Source: Nocardioides pantholopis
GTDB lineage: Bacteria; Actinomycetota; Actinomycetes; Propionibacteriales; Nocardioidaceae
Reading direction: 5' to 3'
NCBI RefSeq assembly: GCF_003710085.1
Contig: NZ_CP033324.1
Location: 2,667,501 to 2,731,500, forward strand
Length of the DNA stretch: 64,000 nt
The position numbers and the translations under genes are program-made. A model generated the notes under the pieces. The model worked only from the letters and a program-made list of their open reading frames with translations. It did not search any database and had not been told where the DNA came from. The number at the start of each line of letters is the position of its first letter. Position 1 is the stretch's first letter. Shown here in pieces: positions 32,351 to 41,141 of this stretch.

Positions 32351-33634
32351 TCAGGCTCGGGGCGACCGGAGCCGATGATGCCACTCGACAGCGCTGGCGT
32401 CGGTGAGCGACGCCACTTGGTCGATGACGGCCCGCAGCCGCCCGGCGTCGTCGCTCGCGGCGTGCCAGTCGTCGGCGTACGGGCGCTGCAGGGCCTCGGC
32501 TCCCCGGTGGGCCAGGACCGCCACGAGCTCCATGACCAGCTCGCGCTGACGGTCCATCGCGGCGAGCCGGTCGTCGGCCTGCATGACGTAGTGCGCGGCG
32601 ATCCCCTTGAGGACCGCGATCTCCAGCTGGGTGGTCCGCGGCACCACCAGGTCGGCGGCGTACCGGAGGAACGGCCCGTCCCCCGCCGCGAACGTGGCGT
32701 GCTGGACGGCGCCGCAGAAGCGGCCGATCAGGTCGCTGGTGAGGTTCTTCAGCGCGGCCAGGCTCCGCCGGCTCGCGTCGTACGGCGAGGTGGGCCAGCT
32801 GTCCTGGGTGCGCAGGCCCGCGAGGACCGCGTCCAGCTCGGCGTCGTCGGCCTCGGGGACGTACCAGTCGCGCACCGTCGCCCAGACCGCCGCGGGGTCC
32901 AGCCGGGTCAGGGCGATGCGGCCGGCGACCACCCCGTCCTCGACGTCGTGCACGGAGTAGGCGACGTCGTCGGCGAGGTCCATCACCTGCGCCTCCAGGC
33001 AGCGGCGTCGCCCGCCGGCCGCCGCACCCTCCCGCAGCCAGCCGAAGACGCGCAGGTCGTCGTCGTACACGCCGAACTTGCGGACCTCGCGCGGCGAGCC
33101 GTCGCTGTGCACGCCGCCGGGCGCGTCGGCCTGCTCCCGCGGCCAGGGGTACTTCGTGCAGGCATCGAGCGTCGCGCGGGTCAGGTTGAGCCCGACCGAC
33201 CGGCCCTCGATGTCGAAGGTCTTGGCCTCCAGCCGCGTCAGCAGCCGCAGCGTCTGCGCGTTGCCCTCGAAGCCGCCGCAGTCCTCGCTCAGCTCGGCCA
33301 GCACCCGCTCGCCGTTGTGCCCGAACGGCGGGTGGCCCAGATCGTGCGCCAGCGCGGCGGTCTCGGCGATGTCGGGCTGGCTGCCCAGCGCCCGGGAGAG
33401 GTCCCGCGCGACCTGGGCCACCTCCAGGCTGTGGGTCAGCCGGTTGCGCACGAAGTCGTCGCTCTGCGGGCCCATCACCTGGGTCTTCGCCGCCAGCCGG
33501 CGCGACGCCGCCGCATGCACGACCCGGGCCCGGTCCCGCTCGAACGGGGTGCGCACCGGCGCATCCACCCGCTTCGGCGGCTCCGGCACCAAGCGCTCGC
33601 GGTCGGCGTCGTCGTAGAGGTCGAGGGAATCCAT
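32351..33634 (-). CDS. dgt: dGTP triphosphohydrolase-like HD protein
   Basis: A 427-residue HD-domain phosphohydrolase of the deoxyguanosinetriphosphate triphosphohydrolase family, converting dGTP to deoxyguanosine and triphosphate. The HD metal motif is in the segment from HSLEVAQVARDL through ALAHDLGHPPFGHNGE, with further DLADDVAYSVHDVEDG. Length fits the type without the E. coli insertions. A TAGGGT -10 lies 9 bp before the ATG, so a leader is nearly absent. It heads a leftward series with the dehydrogenase and dnaG. Confidence 0.93.
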   Translation of the reverse strand: MDSLDLYDDADRERLVPEPPKRVDAPVRTPFERDRARVVHAAASRRLAAKTQVMGPQSDDFVRNRLTHSLEVAQVARDLSRALGSQPDIAETAALAHDLGHPPFGHNGERVLAELSEDCGGFEGNAQTLRLLTRLEAKTFDIEGRSVGLNLTRATLDACTKYPWPREQADAPGGVHSDGSPREVRKFGVYDDDLRVFGWLREGAAAGGRRRCLEAQVMDLADDVAYSVHDVEDGVVAGRIALTRLDPAAVWATVRDWYVPEADDAELDAVLAGLRTQDSWPTSPYDASRRSLAALKNLTSDLIGRFCGAVQHATFAAGDGPFLRYAADLVVPRTTQLEIAVLKGIAAHYVMQADDRLAAMDRQRELVMELVAVLAHRGAEALQRPYADDWHAASDDAGRLRAVIDQVASLTDASAVEWHHRLRSPRA

Positions 33635-33690
33635 GTCGGCGCGACCCTACTGCGCCCCACCCGGGCCTCTGCCCCCGGCGGGAGCCGCTC

Positions 33691-33820
33691 CGGTGGTCGA
33701 GCCGTGAGGAGCGCCGGCGACGAGCGTGTCGAGACCCGGTGGTCGAGCCGGTCTCGGTGGTCGAGCCGTGCCGGTGGTCGAGCCGTGAGGAGCGCTAGCG
33801 ACGAGCGCGTCGAGACCACC
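33691..33820 (+). repeat. REP-like repeats, left of the DUF222 gene
   Basis: Two complete copies of GGTGGTCGAGCC-GTGAGGAGCGC-n-GCGACGAGCG-n-GTCGAGACC and two partial ones (GGTGGTCGAGCC only) in the same orientation. GGTCTCGAC-type ends make each copy able to fold. The remaining 33821-33960 is non-coding and holds only the promoter region of the next gene. Confidence 0.8.
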
Positions 33821-33963
33821 CGTCACCGGACAAAACGGTTGCCCGCCGCGGGGGTTGAGGGTCTTGGTCCTTCGGGCTCTCGCGCTGGCGGTTGCCTGGG
33901 CCTGACGGTCCCGCCCTCCGTTACCAAGATTCCTTCCACATTCCCCACTTTGACCCTGGCGCT

Positions 33964-33986
33964 TCGAACACCTGTTCGATTAGAAT
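33964..33986 (+). promoter_or_regulatory. LexA (SOS) box and -10 of the DUF222-HNH gene
   Basis: TCGAACACCTGTTCGA (33964-33979) is a perfect TCGAAC-n4-GTTCGA SOS box of the actinobacterial type. TAGAAT (33981-33986) follows at once, so bound LexA would cover the promoter. The ATG is 5 bp beyond the -10, indicating a leaderless message. Confidence 0.85.
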
Positions 33987-33991
33987 GTGCT

Positions 33992-35323
33992 ATGGCCATC
34001 GACCCGAACCCCGCCCCGCTGGGCGAGTGCGACAGCCCCGCCGCGGTGCTGGCCTTCGCCCGGTCCCAGCGGGCTCTCGCAGACCGGGCTGAGGGCGAAC
34101 TGCTGGAGGCCGCGGTGGCCTGGGCCTCGATGCACTCGGTCGACTGCCTGGACGACGCGGCCTGCCTGCCGGGTGCCGAGGGTGAGGTCGCGATCGCGGG
34201 GCCGGGTGCTCCGCTGGTCACCGAGTTCGCCCCGCTCGAGCTCGGTGCCGCGCTCGGCATGAGCAGCGACGCTGCTCGGGCGATGCTGGGTGAGGCGGTC
34301 GAGCTGGCGCACCGGCTCCCGAAGACCTGGGCTGCGGTGCGGGCCGGGAGTGTGCCGGCGTGGCGGGGTCGCAAGATCGCCGCGAACACCCTGTCGCTGC
34401 CCGCCGACGGGGCTGCGTACGTCGACCAGCATGTTCACGCGGTGGCGGGGAAGATCGGGTACGCCGCCCTGGACCGGCTCATCGAGGAGGCCCGGGTCCG
34501 GTTCGACCCGTCAGGTGCGGAGGAGAAGCGGAAGGCTGCCGTCGACCGGCGGCACTTCGACCTCGACACCGGCCGGGTCGCGTTCGCGGGCACGGTGGTC
34601 GTGGACGGCGAGCTGGACCTCGCCGACGCCCTCGACTTGGACTCCGCGGTCGCCCGCGGGGCTCGGGTGCTCGGCGAGCTCGGCTGTGAAGAGTCCCTCG
34701 ACGTCCGCCGCTCCCTGGCCGTCGGCGAGATCGCCCGCCGCCAACTCGCCCTCGACCTGGACACGTCTCCTGCCGAAGTCGCCTCGCTGTCCAAGCGGTG
34801 CCGGCCCCGCCAGGTCGTGATCCACGTCCACCTCACCGAGGCAGCCCTCAGTGGCGCGGATGGGCTGCACCTGGCCCGGGTCGAGAACACCCGCTCCTTC
34901 GTCGCCGCGGACCAGGTCAAGACCTGGTGCGCCAACCCCGACGCCCAGGTCATCGTGAAGCCGGTCATCGACCTCGCCGACGTCGACCACACCACCGCCT
35001 ACGAGGTCCCCGACCGAATGTCAGAACGGGTCCAGCTCAACAACCCGGCCTGCGTCTTCCCCTGGTGCGGCCGCTCGGCCCGCCGCGCGGACACCGACCA
35101 CGTCATCCGGCACCGGCACGAACGCGAAGGACCACCGGGCGACGGCGAGTTCGGCGAGACCACCGACCCCAACCTCGCACCCCTGTGCCGGACCCATCAC
35201 CGGGCGAAGACCCACACCAGCTGGTCCTACACCAAGCTCGACGAGACCACCTACCTGTGGCGAACCCCGAACGGCATCCACCTGCGCCGCGACCACACCG
35301 GCACCACCATCATCCCCGCCTGA
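33992..35323 (+). CDS. DUF222 / HNH endonuclease (13E12-repeat family)
   Basis: A 443-residue member of the 13E12 repeat family: a DUF222 domain (about 20-330) and a C-terminal HNH nuclease motif (CVFPWCGRSARRADTDHV, then NLAPLCRTHHRAKTH). These proteins are multi-copy in actinobacteria. In Mycobacterium tuberculosis family members are known to be LexA-controlled, and this gene has a perfect LexA box at its promoter. Inverted REP-like repeats flank it, which suggests that the gene and repeats have moved or been copied together. Confidence 0.9.
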   Translation: MAIDPNPAPLGECDSPAAVLAFARSQRALADRAEGELLEAAVAWASMHSVDCLDDAACLPGAEGEVAIAGPGAPLVTEFAPLELGAALGMSSDAARAMLGEAVELAHRLPKTWAAVRAGSVPAWRGRKIAANTLSLPADGAAYVDQHVHAVAGKIGYAALDRLIEEARVRFDPSGAEEKRKAAVDRRHFDLDTGRVAFAGTVVVDGELDLADALDLDSAVARGARVLGELGCEESLDVRRSLAVGEIARRQLALDLDTSPAEVASLSKRCRPRQVVIHVHLTEAALSGADGLHLARVENTRSFVAADQVKTWCANPDAQVIVKPVIDLADVDHTTAYEVPDRMSERVQLNNPACVFPWCGRSARRADTDHVIRHRHEREGPPGDGEFGETTDPNLAPLCRTHHRAKTHTSWSYTKLDETTYLWRTPNGIHLRRDHTGTTIIPA

Positions 35324-35327
35324 CCGG

Positions 35328-35365
35328 GGTCTCGACACGCTCGCTGCGCTCACGGCTCGACCACC
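35328..35365 (-). repeat. REP-like repeat, right of the DUF222 gene
   Basis: GGTCTCGACACGCTCGCTGC and its continuation CTCACGGCTCGACCACC form one complete copy in opposite orientation to the group at 33691. It begins only 5 bp after the DUF222 stop codon. Confidence 0.8.
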
Positions 35366-35385
35366 GGCCGGTCGCCGCGGGTCGG

Positions 35386-36279
35386 TCAGTACGTCGTGAC
35401 GTGCACGTGGTCGTAGTGGTTGGCGGTGGTGGAGCCGCGGTCGGACATGCCCCGCCAGCCTTCGCCGCTGCGCTCGACCGACCAGATCTTCTGGGCGTAG
35501 ATGAGGTAGCTGACGCCGAGGTCGGCGTACCGGTCGCGGACGAACTCCGCGACCTCCCAGCCGCGCTCGCCGCTGACCATGATGTCCACCGCGAGGCCCT
35601 GGCCGTGCTCGCCGTCGCTGCGGAAGGTGCCGTAGGTGCTGATCTCCGGGAAGGCCGCGCACACGGCCTCGTGCACCTTGGCGATGTTCGGGCTGACGCC
35701 GCTGGGCACCGAGGTGCCGTTCGTGCACTCGGCGGCGACCTCCTCCACGGACTCCTTCTCGGGCTTCTCCGCGGCCAGGTAGCCGGCGGTGACCCAGCGC
35801 GCGGCGCCGTCGACGACGACCTCCTCGCGCTCACCGAAGGTGCGGCCGGTCACGAGCACCCGCTCGCCGGCCTCCAGCTCGCCGGCGGGGTCCGCCTCGG
35901 CGTCCGGAGCGGGCCACAGGTTGAGCGTCTCGGTGGCCCACAGCTTCGTGTCGGCGGAGCGCACGGCCTGGCGGACCTCGGCCGGGGCGATCAGCTTCTC
36001 GGCCTTGGAGATCGGCTTGATCTTGAAGCGGGAGCCGGAGCGCGAGACGACCTTGAGGGCCTTCGAGGCCACGTCCGAGGTGCCGCGGGCGGCGGCGGAC
36101 GGCGAGGTCTCGCTGCTGACGGGCGCGGCGCTGGGGGCCGGGCTGGTTGCGGGGTCGCCCAGGGCGACGCCGAGGGTGACCACGGAAGCGGTCGCCATCA
36201 CGGCGAGCGGGCCGGCGATGACGACGGCACGGGGGATGCGGCGGGCGGGGGTCTCCCGCTTGTGGCGATGCTCGGCCAC
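35386..36279 (-). CDS. Membrane-anchored protein with SH3-like and M15-like C-terminal domain
   Basis: A 297-residue protein with a basic N-terminus and one membrane helix or uncleaved signal (about 17-40), an Ala/Ser/Pro linker, an SH3-like segment (TLNLWPAPDAEADPAGELEAGERV), and a C-terminal domain with DGEHGQGLAVDIMV and HYDHVHV. That latter pattern, HGxGxAxD with HxDHxH, occurs in ARB-07466-type and peptidase M15-like cell-wall hydrolase domains. It starts at GTG 36279 with AAAGGAA. A role in peptidoglycan is likely but activity is uncertain. Confidence 0.75.
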   Translation of the reverse strand: MAEHRHKRETPARRIPRAVVIAGPLAVMATASVVTLGVALGDPATSPAPSAAPVSSETSPSAAARGTSDVASKALKVVSRSGSRFKIKPISKAEKLIAPAEVRQAVRSADTKLWATETLNLWPAPDAEADPAGELEAGERVLVTGRTFGEREEVVVDGAARWVTAGYLAAEKPEKESVEEVAAECTNGTSVPSGVSPNIAKVHEAVCAAFPEISTYGTFRSDGEHGQGLAVDIMVSGERGWEVAEFVRDRYADLGVSYLIYAQKIWSVERSGEGWRGMSDRGSTTANHYDHVHVTTY

Positions 36280-36389
36280 AGCGCTGATTCCTTTGCTGTT
36301 GCGTGCAGGTGAACGGATGCGAAACCTCAGGGGTACAGGCGCGCGATCACCCACACAACCACAGCTCGGGAGCCGCGCCCAATCGCTGA

Positions 36390-36404
36390 ACGTTAAATTA
36401 ACGT
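36390..36404. promoter_or_regulatory. AT-rich 15-bp palindrome ACGTTAAATTAACGT
   Basis: ACGTTAA-A-TTAACGT is a perfect palindrome in GC-rich surroundings, 110 bp upstream of the wall-protein start and 9 bp past the Dus stop codon. It is likely an operator or part of the promoter for the gene at 36279. The 110-nt leader between them holds no recognised riboswitch. Confidence 0.45.
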
Positions 36405-36412
36405 GCGTCCGC

Positions 36413-37561
36413 TCACCCGCCGGAGCCGGCCGCGGCGTCCTCCGGGACCGCACAGCCGGTCCCGTCCGCCTCGTCGAGCCAGCCCTCCGGCAGCGCCACC
36501 CGCGCCCGCGGCGAGCCCTGGCGCCCGCGCGGCGTGCCGAGCTCCGCGACCGGGAACGGCTCCGCGGGGTCCAGCTCGCCGAGCATCCGGTCCAGCGCCG
36601 CGAGCGAGTCGACCAGGCCCAGCGAGCGGCGCAGCTCACCGCCGGCGGCGAAGCCCTTGAGGTACCACGACACGTGCTTGCGGAACTCCTTGCAGCCCCG
36701 CTCCTCCCCCAGGTGCTGGCACAGCAGCTCGGCGTGCCGGCGCATCATCGCCGCCACCTCCCCCAGCGTCGGGAGGGTCGCGACCTGCTCGCCGGCGAAC
36801 GCGGCCGCGAGGTCCCGGAACAGCCACGGCCGGCCCAGGCAGCCGCGCCCGACCACCACGCCCGCAGCGCCGGTCTGCTCGACCATCCGCAGCGCGTCGG
36901 CGGCCTCCCAGATGTCGCCGTTGCCGAGCACCGGGATGTCGACGTGCGCCACCAGCTCCCCGATCGCGTCCCAGTCCGCCTCGCCCGAGTAGGCCTGCGC
37001 GACGGTGCGCCCGTGCAGTGCGATCGCCGCGACCCCGGTCTCCTGGGCGATCCGGCCGGCGTCGAGGTAGGTCAGGTGGTCCGCGTCGATGCCCTTGCGG
37101 GTCTTCATCGTCACCGGGACGTCGTACGGCGTGGCCGCGGCGACCGCGTGCTCCAGGATCGAGCCGAGCAGCCCGCGCTTCCACGGCAGCGCGCCGCCGC
37201 CGCCCTTGCGGGTGACCTTCGGGACCGGGCAGCCGAAGTTCAGGTCGATGTGCGCGACGCCGTACTCGGCGCACAGGATCTCCGCGGCCTTCCCGACGTA
37301 CACCGGGTCGGTCCCGTAGAGCTGCACCGACCGCGTCGTCTCGAGCTCGTCGAAGACCAGCATGTCCATCGTGTGCTGGTCGCGCTCGACCAGCCCGCGC
37401 GAGGTGATCATCTCGCAGACGTAGAGGCCGGCGCCCTGCTCGGCGCACAGCCGCCGGTAGGCGGCGTTGGTGATGCCGGCCATCGGCGCGAGCACCACGG
37501 GGGTGTCCACCTGCAGCGACCCCAGGGTCAGCGGTGCGAAGGGCATGGGCGCGGCAGTCAC
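36413..37561 (-). CDS. dusB: tRNA dihydrouridine synthase (DusB-like)
   Basis: About 382 residues. A FMN TIM barrel with VVLAPMAGITNAAYR at the N-terminus, QLYGTDP, HIDLNFGCPVPKV with the catalytic Cys, and VTMKTRKGID, then GNGDIWE. This is the DusB/Dus family that reduces uridines in the tRNA D-loop. The start is uncertain: GTG 37561 follows GACAAT by 7 bp, giving a leaderless message; ATG 37570 would add three residues and ATG 37546 would remove five. Confidence 0.92.
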   Translation of the reverse strand: MTAAPMPFAPLTLGSLQVDTPVVLAPMAGITNAAYRRLCAEQGAGLYVCEMITSRGLVERDQHTMDMLVFDELETTRSVQLYGTDPVYVGKAAEILCAEYGVAHIDLNFGCPVPKVTRKGGGGALPWKRGLLGSILEHAVAAATPYDVPVTMKTRKGIDADHLTYLDAGRIAQETGVAAIALHGRTVAQAYSGEADWDAIGELVAHVDIPVLGNGDIWEAADALRMVEQTGAAGVVVGRGCLGRPWLFRDLAAAFAGEQVATLPTLGEVAAMMRRHAELLCQHLGEERGCKEFRKHVSWYLKGFAAGGELRRSLGLVDSLAALDRMLGELDPAEPFPVAELGTPRGRQGSPRARVALPEGWLDEADGTGCAVPEDAAAGSGG

Positions 37562-37613
37562 GCGCCCCATTGTCGGCCGGGCCCGGCGCGCGTGGAAATC
37601 CCGGCCCGTGCGG

Positions 37614-38354
37614 CTAGTTCCGGTTCCGCTGCGCCCGCTGCTTCTTCAACTTGTTGTTCTTGCCCTTCGGTGCGGCCTGGTCCGCCGGCGCCTCGAGCTT
37701 TCCGGTCCACAGGATCGGGTCGAACTCCTGGGTGGGCCGGAAGCTGACGGCCGTCAGGTCCCCGCCCTTCGGCGCGAGGTAGACCAGGCACACCTGCTGG
37801 GTGGCGCCCGCGGCGAACGGCTTGGGGAAGTCACCGCTCGGGCACGGCTTGAACCTGCTCGCGAAGGAGGAGTACTCCACCAGCGTGTTCGCGCCGTCGA
37901 CGATGTAGAGCGGGATCCGCTGGCCGCCCAGGTCGGTGTCCCCGACGTTGGTGACGGTGGCCCGCACGAAGTACGGCGCCGCGTCGTCCAGCGCGCTGCT
38001 GAGCTTCCAGCCGCGGAACGACTTGGCGTAGGTCGTCTTCTCCAGCCGGTCCACTGTCACCTCGAGCACGCCGACGAGGTCCTGACGCGGCTCCCAGGCG
38101 ACGGTGGCGGTCTCGCCGACCTTCAGCTGCGTGCCCGGGGCGGTGAGCTCCACGCCCTCGGGGACCGGGAGGTACGGCGAGTCCGAGGCGCTGGGCGTCC
38201 CGGACTCCGAGCTGCCCGCCGAGTCCGGCTCGTCGTCGCCGGAGCAGCCGGCGAGCAGCGCGCCCGCCAGCGTCAGCCCGGCCAGGAGCGCGGTCCCCCG
38301 CCGGGCCCGCCGAGGGCGCCGCACCGTCCGGTCGCCGTGCACAACCGCGCCCAT
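37614..38354 (-). CDS. Lipoprotein, DUF4352-like
   Basis: A 246-residue lipoprotein: basic N-terminus, hydrophobic stretch and lipobox LLAGC, a Ser/Asp-rich spacer, then a beta-rich domain ([41 protein letters not shown]) typical of DUF4352-like immunoglobulin-fold lipoproteins, and a basic tail (KGKNNKLKKQRAQRNRN). The ATG overlaps the glyS stop by one base, so translation may be coupled. Function unknown. Confidence 0.82.
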   Translation of the reverse strand: MGAVVHGDRTVRRPRRARRGTALLAGLTLAGALLAGCSGDDEPDSAGSSESGTPSASDSPYLPVPEGVELTAPGTQLKVGETATVAWEPRQDLVGVLEVTVDRLEKTTYAKSFRGWKLSSALDDAAPYFVRATVTNVGDTDLGGQRIPLYIVDGANTLVEYSSFASRFKPCPSGDFPKPFAAGATQQVCLVYLAPKGGDLTAVSFRPTQEFDPILWTGKLEAPADQAAPKGKNNKLKKQRAQRNRN

Positions 38355-39751
38355 CAGCAGCCCGGGAGACGCTCGGCGAAGTACCTGCTGATGCCGTCGA
38401 GGCTGATCCGCTCCTGGGCCATCGTGTCGCGCTCGCGCACGGTGACCGCGTTGTCCTCGAGGGTGTCGAAGTCGACGGTCACGCAGTACGGCGTACCGAT
38501 CTCGTCCTGGCGGCGGTAGCGGCGGCCGATCGCGCCGGAGTCGTCGAAGTCGACGTTCCAGTTGCGGCGCAGCTCGCTGGCCAGTGCCTTGGCCTTCGGG
38601 GACAGGTCGGCGTTGCGGCTCAGCGGCAGCACGGCGGCCTTCACCGGCGCCAGGCGCGGGTCGAGGCGCAGCACCGTGCGCTTGTCGACGCCGCCCTTGG
38701 TGTTCGGCGCCTCGTCCTCGGTGTAGGCGTCGACGAGGAACGTCATCAGGCTGCGCGAGAGGCCCGCGGCCGGCTCGATGACGTACGGCACGTAGCGCTC
38801 GTTGTTGGCCTGGTCGAAGTACGACAGGTCCTGGCCGGAGTGCTTGGAGTGCGTGGACAGGTCGAAGTCGGTGCGGTTCGCGACGCCCTCGAGCTCGCCC
38901 CACTCCGAGCCGGCGAACCGGAAGCGGTACTCGATGTCCACGGTCCGCTTGGAGTAGTGGGAGAGCTTCTCCTGGGCGTGCTCGTAGTGCCGCAGGTTCT
39001 GCGGGTCGATGCCGAGGTCGGTGTACCAGCGGGTGCGCTCGTCGATCCAGTACTGGTGCCACTCCTCGTCCTCGCCGGGCTTGACGAAGAACTCCATCTC
39101 CATCTGCTCGAACTCGCGGGTGCGGAAGATGAAGTTGCCGGGCGTGATCTCGTTGCGGAACGACTTGCCGATCTGGGCGATGCCGAACGGCGGCTTCATC
39201 CGGCTCGAGGTGACCACGTTCGCGAAGTTGAGGAAGATGCCCTGCGCGGTCTCCGGGCGCAGGTAGTGCAGGCCCGACTCGTCCTCGGTGACGCCGAGGT
39301 AGGTCTTGAGCATGCCGGAGAACTCGCGCGGCTCGGTCCAGGCGCCGCGGGTGCCGCAGTTGGCGCACGCCACGTCCTTGAGGTCCACCGTGTCGGGGTC
39401 CTCGATGCCCTTCTTCTCCGCGTACGCCTCCTGGAGGTGGTCGGCGCGGAAGCGCTTGTGGCAGGACTGGCACTCGGTCAGCGGGTCGTTGAACGTGTCG
39501 ACGTGACCGCTGGCCTCCCAGGTCTGGCGGGGCAGGATCACGCTGGAGTCCAGGCCGACCATGTCGTCGCGCATCTGCACCATCGAGCGCCACCACTGGC
39601 GCTTGATGTTGTCCTTGAGCTCGACGCCGAGCGGGCCGTAGTCCCAGGCCGAGCGGGTGCCGCCGTAGATCTCGCCGCAGGGGTAGACGAACCCCCGGCG
39701 CTTGGCGAGCGAGACGACGTTGTCGACGACGGTTGCGGGGGCCTTGGCCAC
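38354..39751 (-). CDS. glyS: Glycyl-tRNA synthetase (eukaryote/archaeal-type, homodimeric)
   Basis: A 465-residue class II synthetase of the alpha-2 type. [13 protein letters not shown] begins motif 1, followed by a zinc ribbon-like insert ([16 protein letters not shown]), motif 2 ([12 protein letters not shown]), and motif 3 near the end. Length is normal for the bacterial single-chain GlyRS. The GTG at 39751 has AGGAGC. On the minus strand TAGGCT at 39812 to 39807 is the best -10 and overlaps the stop of the neighbouring gene. Confidence 0.96.
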   Translation of the reverse strand: MAKAPATVVDNVVSLAKRRGFVYPCGEIYGGTRSAWDYGPLGVELKDNIKRQWWRSMVQMRDDMVGLDSSVILPRQTWEASGHVDTFNDPLTECQSCHKRFRADHLQEAYAEKKGIEDPDTVDLKDVACANCGTRGAWTEPREFSGMLKTYLGVTEDESGLHYLRPETAQGIFLNFANVVTSSRMKPPFGIAQIGKSFRNEITPGNFIFRTREFEQMEMEFFVKPGEDEEWHQYWIDERTRWYTDLGIDPQNLRHYEHAQEKLSHYSKRTVDIEYRFRFAGSEWGELEGVANRTDFDLSTHSKHSGQDLSYFDQANNERYVPYVIEPAAGLSRSLMTFLVDAYTEDEAPNTKGGVDKRTVLRLDPRLAPVKAAVLPLSRNADLSPKAKALASELRRNWNVDFDDSGAIGRRYRRQDEIGTPYCVTVDFDTLEDNAVTVRERDTMAQERISLDGISRYFAERLPGC

Positions 39752-39804
39752 GGGGAACAGCTCCTGTGCTGGGGTCGGCCGGCTGGCTGCCGGTCGTGAA
39801 CGAC

Positions 39805-40125
39805 TCAGCCTATCGACCGGGCCCCGGCCCGGTTCAGGTCGGTCCCCGGCTCCACCGGCTCGTAGGCGCTGGGCTCGTCGATGGCCCGCGACAGCAGCGG
39901 GACGGCGCGCATCTTCACGTCGTACGCCGAGAGCGCGCGGCGGTAGGCGCCCACGTGCTCCCAGACCGTCACCAGCGTCCACAGGGTCGGGTCGTCCAGG
40001 TTGCGCCCCGCCGTTCCCGACAGGTGGCCGGGCCGGTCGGCCAGTGCCGCCCGGGCGTCCTCCAGGGCCAGCCGGAACGCCGCAGCGTCGGACTCCTCCA
40101 CGCGGAACCTGGTCACGACGAGCAT
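39805..40125 (-). CDS. Antibiotic biosynthesis monooxygenase-type (ABM) dimeric alpha-beta protein
   Basis: A 106-residue ferredoxin-like-fold protein ([55 protein letters not shown]). The family includes quinone monooxygenases and heme-degrading enzymes, but key residues cannot be assigned here. A TAGGGT -10 lies 6 bp before the ATG, so the message is predicted to be leaderless. It is divergent from znuA. Confidence 0.85.
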   Translation of the reverse strand: MLVVTRFRVEESDAAAFRLALEDARAALADRPGHLSGTAGRNLDDPTLWTLVTVWEHVGAYRRALSAYDVKMRAVPLLSRAIDEPSAYEPVEPGTDLNRAGARSIG

Positions 40126-40160
40126 GGCCGCACCCTAGCGCCGGCTCCGCGCGGCCGATT

Positions 40161-40197
40161 TTGACAACCATTCTCAACTGGCTGAGAATCGTTCTCA
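40161..40197 (+). promoter_or_regulatory. Promoter of znuA covered by two Zur boxes
   Basis: TTGACA (40161-40166) and GAGAAT (40184-40189) are 17 bp apart. TGACAACCATTCTCA (40162-40176) overlaps the -35, and the perfect dyad TGAGAATCGTTCTCA (40183-40197) overlaps the -10 and the first base of the start codon. Both match the TGAnAAnnnTTnTCA Zur box. The message is predicted to start at the ATG. Confidence 0.88.
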
Positions 40198-41141
40198 TGA
40201 GCTTCCCGTACCGCGTCGCCGCCACGGCCCTCGCCGTCCTGGCCGTCCCGGCGCTCGCCGGGTGCGGCGCGTTCTCGGAGGACGGCGGCGGCTCCGACGG
40301 CAAGCCGGTCATCGCGGCGGGCCTCTACCCGCTCCAGTACGTCGCCGAGCGGGTTGCGGGTGACGCCTTCGAGGTCGAGAACCTGACCACCCCCGGCGGT
40401 GAGCCGCACGACCTGACCCTCGACGTCGGGGAGACCGCGACCGTCGCCGACTCGGCCCTGCTCGTGCACGTCGGCGGCTTGCAACCGAGCGTCGACGAGG
40501 CCGCCGAGGAGATCGCCGGGGGCGAGGTGCTCGACGCCGCGACGGTGGTCGACCTGCTCCCCTTCGACCAGGACGGCCACGAGCACGGTGAGGACGACCA
40601 CGGCGACGACGGGCACGACCACGGCGAGGACGACCCGCACTTCTGGCTCGACCCGCTGCGGATGGCCGACCTCGGCGACGCGATCGCCGAGCGGCTCGCC
40701 GAGATCGACCCGGACGGAGCCGAGGACTTCGAGCGCAACGCCGCCGACCTGCGCGCCGACCTCGAGCAGCTCGACGCGGAGTACGCCGAGGGCCTGGCCG
40801 ACTGCGCGGTGACGACAGTGGTCACCAACCACGACGCGTTCGGCTACCTCGAGAAGTACGGCCTGCACCTGGAGTCGATCACCGGACTCTCCCCCGACGC
40901 CGAGCCCAGCCCGGCCGCCCTCGCCGAGCTGCAGCACCTCATCGAGACCGAGCAGATCACTACCGTCTTCTCCGAGTCCCTGGTCAGCGCCAAGAGCGCC
41001 GAGACGCTCGCCGACGACGCGGGGGTCCGCACCGAGGTGCTCGACACCGTCGAGGGGCTCAGCGACGAGACCGCCGATGAGGACTACCTTTCCCTCATGC
41101 GCCGCAACCTCGCCAAGCTGCAGGAGGCGAACAGCTGTTGA
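40197..41141 (+). CDS. znuA: Zinc ABC transporter substrate-binding lipoprotein
   Basis: A 314-residue cluster 9 binding protein: signal and lipobox (LAVPALAGC), N-lobe ([26 protein letters not shown]), a His/Asp-rich loop ([20 protein letters not shown]) typical of zinc members, then [19 protein letters not shown] and FSESLVS. It captures zinc at the membrane surface and feeds ZnuBC. It is first in a four-gene operon with zur, repressed by zinc through the two Zur boxes. Confidence 0.95.
   Translation: MSFPYRVAATALAVLAVPALAGCGAFSEDGGGSDGKPVIAAGLYPLQYVAERVAGDAFEVENLTTPGGEPHDLTLDVGETATVADSALLVHVGGLQPSVDEAAEEIAGGEVLDAATVVDLLPFDQDGHEHGEDDHGDDGHDHGEDDPHFWLDPLRMADLGDAIAERLAEIDPDGAEDFERNAADLRADLEQLDAEYAEGLADCAVTTVVTNHDAFGYLEKYGLHLESITGLSPDAEPSPAALAELQHLIETEQITTVFSESLVSAKSAETLADDAGVRTEVLDTVEGLSDETADEDYLSLMRRNLAKLQEANSC

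Noticed and set aside
33691..35365. Classical insertion sequence with terminal inverted repeats
   Set aside because: No transposase with a DDE or RAYT motif, no target-site duplication visible, and the repeats also occur elsewhere alone.
36280..36404. c-di-AMP (ydaO) riboswitch before the wall protein
   Set aside because: Such elements are common before actinobacterial wall hydrolases, but the conserved GGGGGAACC/AGCUAACC-like segments are missing from the 110-nt leader.
39702..40312. N-terminal extension of znuA and of glyS through open frames
   Set aside because: The start points fixed by the Zur-controlled promoter (40197) and by AGGAGC before GTG 39751 give proteins of normal family length.
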